Assembly: GCA_016295375.1 (NCBI GenBank)
Contig: JAEDLI010000087.1
Location: 1-10,284 of the forward strand
Source: Fibrobacter sp.
Lineage (GTDB): Bacteria > Fibrobacterota > Fibrobacteria > Fibrobacterales > Fibrobacteraceae
Direction of reading: 5' to 3'
Length of the DNA: 10,284 nucleotides
The notes beneath the pieces were generated by a model that saw nothing but the letters and a program-made list of their open reading frames with translations, ran no database searches and was not told the DNA's origin. Below are positions 6,752 to 10,284 of the stretch, piece by piece. The stretch's first letter is position 1, and each line of letters opens with the position of its first letter. Made by a program: the position numbers and the translations under genes.

Positions 6752-8194
6752 ATGATGATCTTGGCGGCTATTACGGTCGTGTTGGGCTTGATTTTTGCCA
6801 TCATGGGCCAAAAGACTCAGGACATACTGAACAAGATTACCATCGAAAACGGTGAGGAAACCAGCCGGGCCAATGTGAATTACGTTGACAAGCTGTTCAA
6901 TTCAGGGAAACTTGTGGGTGATGACATTGCAGAAACCCTGGGCAAGAGAAAAATGTCCAAGGCTGATTTGGATACCTTCCTGTTGCATTCCCTTACCAAC
7001 GCCCGTAACCTGATTCCCCAGATTGTGGCTGTGGTGCTGGCCTATGAACCTGGCATGGGCCCGGAAACCCCCAAGGGCGAATTCATGCGTCTTGCCCGCT
7101 TTACTGAAAACGAAATCCGCCTGGTTACGGGAGCCAATTACCAGGACAAGGAATGATATTCCTGCACCAAGGAAGGCAGGACCAGCCGTTGGCAAGAACC
7201 TTTTATCGGTGAGTTCGTTCCCAAACCCATTGCCGTCTATACCGTCCCTATTTTCCAGAAGGATAAAAATGGCGATGACGTTTTGGCGGGTGTTCTGGCC
7301 GTCGATATGTCTATTGAGTTCCTTAAAGACGAAATAGCGATTATTCCCGTTTCCAACGGGGGCTATGCCCTGATCACCTCGGAAAATAATGTGGCTGTCG
7401 CTTACCCTAAAAGCATTGCCCAAGGGAAAAGAAATCGTGAAATAGTGGTCAAGGAAATCCGCGGCAACAGCACCGTTGACTTTGACAGAAAAAATAGGGA
7501 TTCGAGCGGGCTGTTTATGGGAACGGTGGCCGGCGGATAGGAATCGGCCGTTTACTACACCAAAATCAACTCGAACAATTGGACCTTTATGGTGGTGTGG
7601 CCCGTCCAGAAGTTTTTACAAGACCGGAGAGACACCCGCAAGCTTTTCTTGATACTTGCCCTGGGTGGTTATGGCGTTATCCTTGTCATCATCTTGCTGA
7701 TTTCTTTCAGAGTGGCAAAGCCTCTCAAGGAGCTCGTTTTTGTGGCAAAGAAACTTGGCGGTGGAAATTTCGATGTGGTTATTCCGAAGGTTTCTGGTCG
7801 TGACGAAGTGGCGGAATTTGCGACGGCTTTCTCGAATATGCTTTCTACGCTCAAGGCGCATATCGAAAAAGAGAAAGACATGAAACGGATTGAGCGGGAA
7901 CTGGACCTTGCCCGCAATATCCAGCTTTCCATGTTGCCCGGAGCCGAGCGCGACGAAAATTCCGAAGACGACCGCCATGAACTTGCCCCCTTCTTGCTCC
8001 CCGCAAAAGAAGTGGGAGGCGACTTCTACGATTTCTTCAAGATAGACAACGACCATCTTTGCGTTGTGGTGGGCGATGTTTCCGGAAAGGGCGTTGCAGC
8101 GGCTCTGTTCATGATGGTGGCTCGAATAATCCTCCGTACCATGTCGAAGAACTTGAAGTCCGTAGTGGATGTCTTCAACAAAACGAACTCTTGA
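6752..8194 (+). pseudogene. Broken Cache-HAMP-PP2C (SpoIIE/RsbU-like) sensor phosphatase gene
   Basis: One reading frame runs from 6752 to 8194 and is interrupted by TGA at 7154 and TAG at 7538. Translated through, it gives an N-terminal membrane helix (MILAAITVVLGLIFAIMG), a periplasmic dCache-like domain (about 6810-7600; RWQEPFIGEF, TVPIF, GVLAVDMS), a second membrane helix (about 7640-7705), a HAMP domain (from RVAKPLKEL, about 7711-7860), a linker helix (ELDLARNIQLSMLPG), and the first half of a PP2C/SpoIIE phosphatase domain with metal-binding VGGDFYDFF (about 8014-8040) and GDVSGKGVAAALFM (8071 onwards). It ends in NKTNS-stop at 8194, so the rest of the PP2C domain, including the last conserved Asp motifs, is missing. 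The TGA falls where Cache domains carry Trp in a WY pair, as if TGG had become TGA. The start at 6752 has no clear ribosome binding site. It is probably a decaying gene. Alternatives are readthrough or assembly errors. Confidence 0.85.
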
Positions 8195-8259
8195 CGATTG
8201 CGTAATTTCTGGAAATTTTCCTGGTCCGGACGCGAAAATTATTTTGTTGTAGTTTTGGT

Positions 8260-8542
8260 ATGAATTCATCACGACATGCGAAAATCCGTAGTATCGCCGT
8301 TCTGATTGTGGCGGCCCTGATATTGTAGGCGACTTCGGCCGTGCAGTATTTCTCGACGCGGAATGGACTGAACCTTATATGAGCCGTTACTACGCGATAC
8401 TGATGTCCACCTACGCTTACCCTGTGCGGAACGCTAAGGGCGAGGCGGTGATATCTACTGGGGGGAAGGCTGTCCGATCATTATTTTCGATGGAGGTGGC
8501 CGCCCGCTCCCGAGTGGAGGTAACATCTACTGGGGAGGCTGA
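8260..8542 (+). pseudogene. Collapsed remnant of a second Cache-PP2C sensor gene
   Basis: Three fragments in three phases follow one another. First (8260 to about 8360): an ATG and basic residues, then a membrane helix (SIAVLIVAALIL), TAG at 8326, and ATSAVQYFSTRNG, like the start of a sensor of this family. Second (about 8358-8450, next-but-one phase): EWTEPYMSRYY and MSTYAYPVRNAKGEAV, the W-EPY and TY-PV-N-GE patterns of a Cache domain. Third (8447-8542, another phase): GDIYWGEGCPIIIFDGGG then RPLPSGGN, resembling the Y-GHPP-LL-DG-L segment of the C-terminal half of SpoIIE/PP2C domains, then TGA. The simplest reading is one sensor gene that has lost most of its Cache domain and its HAMP and early PP2C parts by two deletions. 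The third fragment is the least certain; it could also come from the preceding broken gene. Confidence 0.6.
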
Positions 8543-8547
8543 GTTTG

Positions 8548-8577
8548 AAGAACGGCCCTTTTGGGGTCGTTTTTTTG
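8548..8577 (+). terminator. Strong intrinsic terminator after the sensor remnant
   Basis: AACGGCCC (8551-8558) pairs with GGGTCGTT (8564-8571, one G-U pair) around a TTTTG loop, and A-T/G-U pairs at 8548-8550 extend the stem. A run of seven T (8570-8576) follows at once. It would isolate the decarboxylase operon from transcription through the pseudogenes. Confidence 0.8.
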
Positions 8578-8599
8578 TTTTTGTCTATGCGGAAGGACG

Positions 8600-8616
8600 T
8601 TTTTTTCTAAATTTTG
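8600..8616 (+). promoter_or_regulatory. Promoter candidate for the decarboxylase operon, T7 plus TAAATTTTG
   Basis: TTTTTTT (8600-8606), one C, then TAAATTTTG (8608-8616) lies about 40 bases upstream of the gamma-subunit start, right after the terminator. The layout closely matches the element before the exported protein gene. A small dyad, GTTG-ATTAA-CAAC (8621-8633), lies in the expected leader. Confidence 0.4.
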
Positions 8617-8654
8617 CCCCGTTGATTAACAACCTAAAAATGGACTAAATCCTA

Positions 8655-9530
8655 ATGAACGAAACAGAACAACTCACAGCTGATTCCTCGGCCCAGGTTG
8701 TGGATTCTGCACCTCAGAATGCAGCAGTCGCAGCAGCCGTTGAAGCGGCTGAACAACCGGCGCTTGTGGCAAGCGAACCTGTAGCACAGGTGAAGGGCAA
8801 GTTCGACGAACAGCTCGCCCTGATGCAGGCTTCCGATGCAGCCCAGGTGCAGGCACAGCTCTCCATGCCTCACATGGACGATTCCATGGTCTACAAGATT
8901 GTGGAAACCCATGCTGGCAACCACGCCGTGCTTTACAAGACTTACGAACAGGCAGTGCTTGCCCGCGACGTCCGCGATTCTATCGAGAACGCTGCTGGCC
9001 ACAAGGTGCTCCCCATCGCGAAGGCGAAACTGGGTTCCATCTACTGCAAGGGCCAGTACTCCACCGAACAGGGCTGCAAGGGCGAATCCGACACCTTCGG
9101 TATCGGTTCCCTAGTTGAATTCCAGGCCACGGGCCTCATCGTGGTGATGGTAGTTATCATTGGCCTCACGGTGCTCTGCTACCTTATGAGCTTCATTATG
9201 GCGAAGCTCGGTCTCAACAAGACTAAGGCTCCGGCACCTGCGGTCAAGGCTGCTCCCGCTAGCGCTGCCGCTGCGGCTCCGAAGACCATCGGCCCTGCCC
9301 ACTGCGACTGGGACCCGAACGCAAAGAGCGTGCACCCGGGCTTCACCAACAAGCAGCTCCAGGCTTTCCTCGGCATTGCCGCCGTGGCCGCCCTGGAAGA
9401 ACACCCCGGCATGACCAACGACCAGTTCCTTGCCCTGGTGACCGCCGCTGCGACCCAGGCCATTGGTCAGCCCTGCCGCGTGACCGCCTACAGAAACATT
9501 AACTCCCCTGCTTGGACCATTGTCAAGTAA
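8655..9530 (+). CDS. Sodium-pumping decarboxylase gamma-like subunit, enlarged
   Basis: The gamma subunit (OadG/MmdD type) anchors and assembles membrane-bound biotin decarboxylases. Assignment rests on one long membrane helix (FQATGLIVVMVVIIGLTVLCYLMSF, residues about 156-180) followed by an Ala/Pro/Lys-rich linker (190-210), and on operon position just before the biotin carrier and beta genes. The C-terminal segment (LGIAAVAALEEH, then RVTAYRNINSPAWTIVK) resembles the helix plus final strand ending in W-hydrophobic seen at the end of many gamma/delta subunits. At 291 residues it is about three times the usual OadG length. The extra N-terminal 150 residues are Ala/Glu/Gln-rich, then more ordered with a Cys pair (C131, C141), and match nothing I recognise. 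There is no signal peptide. No strong ribosome binding site is seen before the ATG. Codon choice (GGC, CTC, AAG, ACC) suggests high expression. Confidence 0.7.
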   Translation: MNETEQLTADSSAQVVDSAPQNAAVAAAVEAAEQPALVASEPVAQVKGKFDEQLALMQASDAAQVQAQLSMPHMDDSMVYKIVETHAGNHAVLYKTYEQAVLARDVRDSIENAAGHKVLPIAKAKLGSIYCKGQYSTEQGCKGESDTFGIGSLVEFQATGLIVVMVVIIGLTVLCYLMSFIMAKLGLNKTKAPAPAVKAAPASAAAAAPKTIGPAHCDWDPNAKSVHPGFTNKQLQAFLGIAAVAALEEHPGMTNDQFLALVTAAATQAIGQPCRVTAYRNINSPAWTIVK

Positions 9531-9576
9531 GGCAAACTTTTAAAACTCAACAGGCTTAAAGCCAGGAAAAATCAAA

Positions 9577-9936
9577 ATGAAGAAAACAGTCCGTATCAGT
9601 TTCGAAGGCAAGACCTACGACGTCGAAGTAGAAGTTCTTGATTCCGCCGTTGCCGCAGCTCCTGCCGCTCCCGTGGCCGCTGCCCCCGCTGCCGCTCCTG
9701 CCGCAGCTCCCGCCGCAGCCGGTGGTACCGAAGTGAAGTGCCCGCTCGCCGGTTCCGTGTTCAAGCTGACGGTCAAGGTCGGTGACAAGGTCGAAGCCAA
9801 CCAGGAAGTGGCCATCATCGAAGCCCTCAAGATGGAAAACCCGGTCGTCGCTCCGTGCGCCGGCACCGTCAACTCCATCTCCGTCAAGGAAACCGATACC
9901 GTCGTCGACGGCCAGACCCTCATGACCATCGCCTAA
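9577..9936 (+). CDS. Biotin carboxyl carrier protein of the decarboxylase
   Basis: This 119-residue protein carries the biotin that moves CO2 from the carboxyltransferase (alpha) to the membrane beta subunit. A short N-terminal strand region (residues 1-22) leads into a flexible Ala/Pro hinge (about 24-48), then a complete biotinyl domain: V-KCPLAGSVFKLTVKVGD, IEALKMEN with the biotin-accepting K85, APCAGTV, and DGQTLMTI. The usual AMKM is ALKM here. The 46-base gap after the gamma gene contains GGCTT-A-AAGCC and AGGA about 10 bases before the ATG. The beta gene starts 13 bases after its stop, so this is one operon. It resembles MmdC and the 1.3S transcarboxylase subunit more than BCCP of fatty-acid synthesis, judging by length and hinge. 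The substrate of the complex is not fixed by this protein. Confidence 0.93.
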   Translation: MKKTVRISFEGKTYDVEVEVLDSAVAAAPAAPVAAAPAAAPAAAPAAAGGTEVKCPLAGSVFKLTVKVGDKVEANQEVAIIEALKMENPVVAPCAGTVNSISVKETDTVVDGQTLMTIA

Positions 9937-9949
9937 GAGGTACAGATAA

Positions 9950-10284
9950 ATGAGTTCACTCTTAAATTCGGTCGTTGAGTTCGCAGGCGACACCGGATTC
10001 ACATACGTCACCGGCCCCATGGTGATTATGTGGATCGTGAGTTTCGTGCTGATGTACTTGGCGATTGTCAAAAAGTATGAGCCGCTGCTGCTCTTGCCGA
10101 TTTCCCTCGGCGCGCTGGCGGTGAATATCCCGAGCGCCGGGTTCTACGATGGCGGCTGGAGCATCGAAGGTATGTTCACGCCGACTGCCGGCCTCTACTA
10201 CTACATTAGCCAGGGTATCCACCTGGAACTCTTCCCGCCCATCATCTTCTTGGGCGTGGGTGCCATGACGGACTTCGGACCGCT
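9950..10284 (+). CDS. Sodium-pumping decarboxylase beta subunit (3' end cut by window)
   Basis: The beta subunit (OadB/MmdB/GcdB family) is the integral membrane part that decarboxylates carboxybiotin and exports Na+. The first 111 codons are present. Recognised features are a membrane segment at about residues 22-40 (GPMVIMWIVSFVLMYLAIV), KKYEPLLLLPISLGALAVNIP at 41-61, GLYYYISQGIHLELFPPIIF around 81-100, and GVGAMTDFGP at 102-111, all typical of this family. AGAGG overlapping the stop of the biotin carrier gene lies nine bases before the ATG. Substrate specificity (oxaloacetate, methylmalonyl-CoA or glutaconyl-CoA) depends on the alpha subunit, which is not in this window, so no specific symbol is given. 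Confidence 0.95.
   Translation, partial: MSSLLNSVVEFAGDTGFTYVTGPMVIMWIVSFVLMYLAIVKKYEPLLLLPISLGALAVNIPSAGFYDGGWSIEGMFTPTAGLYYYISQGIHLELFPPIIFLGVGAMTDFGP

Noticed and set aside
7154..7540. Genetic recoding (TGA as Trp, TAG as sense)
   Set aside because: Four intact genes here end in TAG, and no intact gene contains an in-frame TGA. A local decayed gene explains the stops better, although no intact gene here happens to end in TGA.
5390..8162. ATGTCGAAGAA and AGTCCGTAG shared by the intergenic repeat (about 5379-5400) and the sensor gene (about 8141-8166)
   Set aside because: The matches are short (9-11 bases), in different order, and lie in normal PP2C-coding sequence in the second case. Chance is enough.
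8211..8221. GGAAATTTTCC dyad after the sensor pseudogene
   Set aside because: It is short and AT-rich, with no T-run and no gene boundary that needs it.
8379..8648. 89-codon open frame as a separate small gene
   Set aside because: Only its first part resembles a Cache fragment. The rest runs through the IYWG region in the wrong phase and across the terminator into the promoter region.
9640..9720. GCTCCTGCCGCT-like repeats in the biotin carrier gene
   Set aside because: These are codons of the normal Ala/Pro hinge of biotin carrier proteins, not a mobile or regulatory repeat.

Overview
The window looks like chromosomal DNA from a Fibrobacter-type bacterium (Fibrobacterota). This is inferred from a secreted cadherin-like protein with an N-terminal domain and a C-terminal tail of the kind seen in Fibrobacter surface proteins, from intergenic repeats built on GACGAAAGA/TCTCTCGTC and YTAGGRN units, from T-rich upstream sequences ending in TA(A/C)ATTTTG, and from the fermentation genes (acetate kinase, sodium-pumping decarboxylase). 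No 16S or other marker gene is present, so the assignment is tentative.

Layout. 1-1249 (+): 3' part of a Uup-type ABC-F ATPase gene. 1250-1329: an intergenic region with a perfect CRP/HcpR-like palindrome. 1330-4014 (+): a large exported multi-domain protein. 4015-4148: a dense nest of hairpins and inverted repeats between two convergent genes, which includes the likely ackA terminator. 4149-5321 (-): complete ackA. 5322-5491: a divergent intergenic region with a heptad tandem repeat and a TCCTGAGCGGAGTC-type dispersed repeat. 5492-6731 (+): a PAP2 phosphatase and a histidine phosphatase, 4 bases apart. 6752-8194 (+): a Cache-HAMP-PP2C (SpoIIE/RsbU-like) sensor phosphatase gene with two in-frame stops and no 3' end. 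8260-8542 (+): three short pieces, in three phases, that read as a collapsed second copy of the same kind of gene, closed by a strong intrinsic terminator. 8655-10284 (+): an operon for a membrane-bound, biotin-dependent decarboxylase, with an oversized gamma-like subunit, a biotin carrier protein, and the start of the beta (Na+ channel) subunit, cut by the window end.

How the genes work together. AckA makes ATP from acetyl phosphate. The decarboxylase would couple decarboxylation of oxaloacetate or methylmalonyl-CoA to Na+ export. Both fit an anaerobic fermenter of the succinate/acetate type. The carboxyltransferase (alpha) subunit that the decarboxylase needs is not in the window. The exported cadherin-like protein is probably a surface or secreted adhesion/binding protein. 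The decayed sensor phosphatases suggest that a former partner-switching or signalling module has been lost here. No tRNA, rRNA, CRISPR array, transposase or defence gene was seen, and I found no convincing new multi-gene system. The most informative oddities are the two degenerate Cache-PP2C genes, the palindrome at 1261, the intergenic repeats and the unusual gamma subunit.
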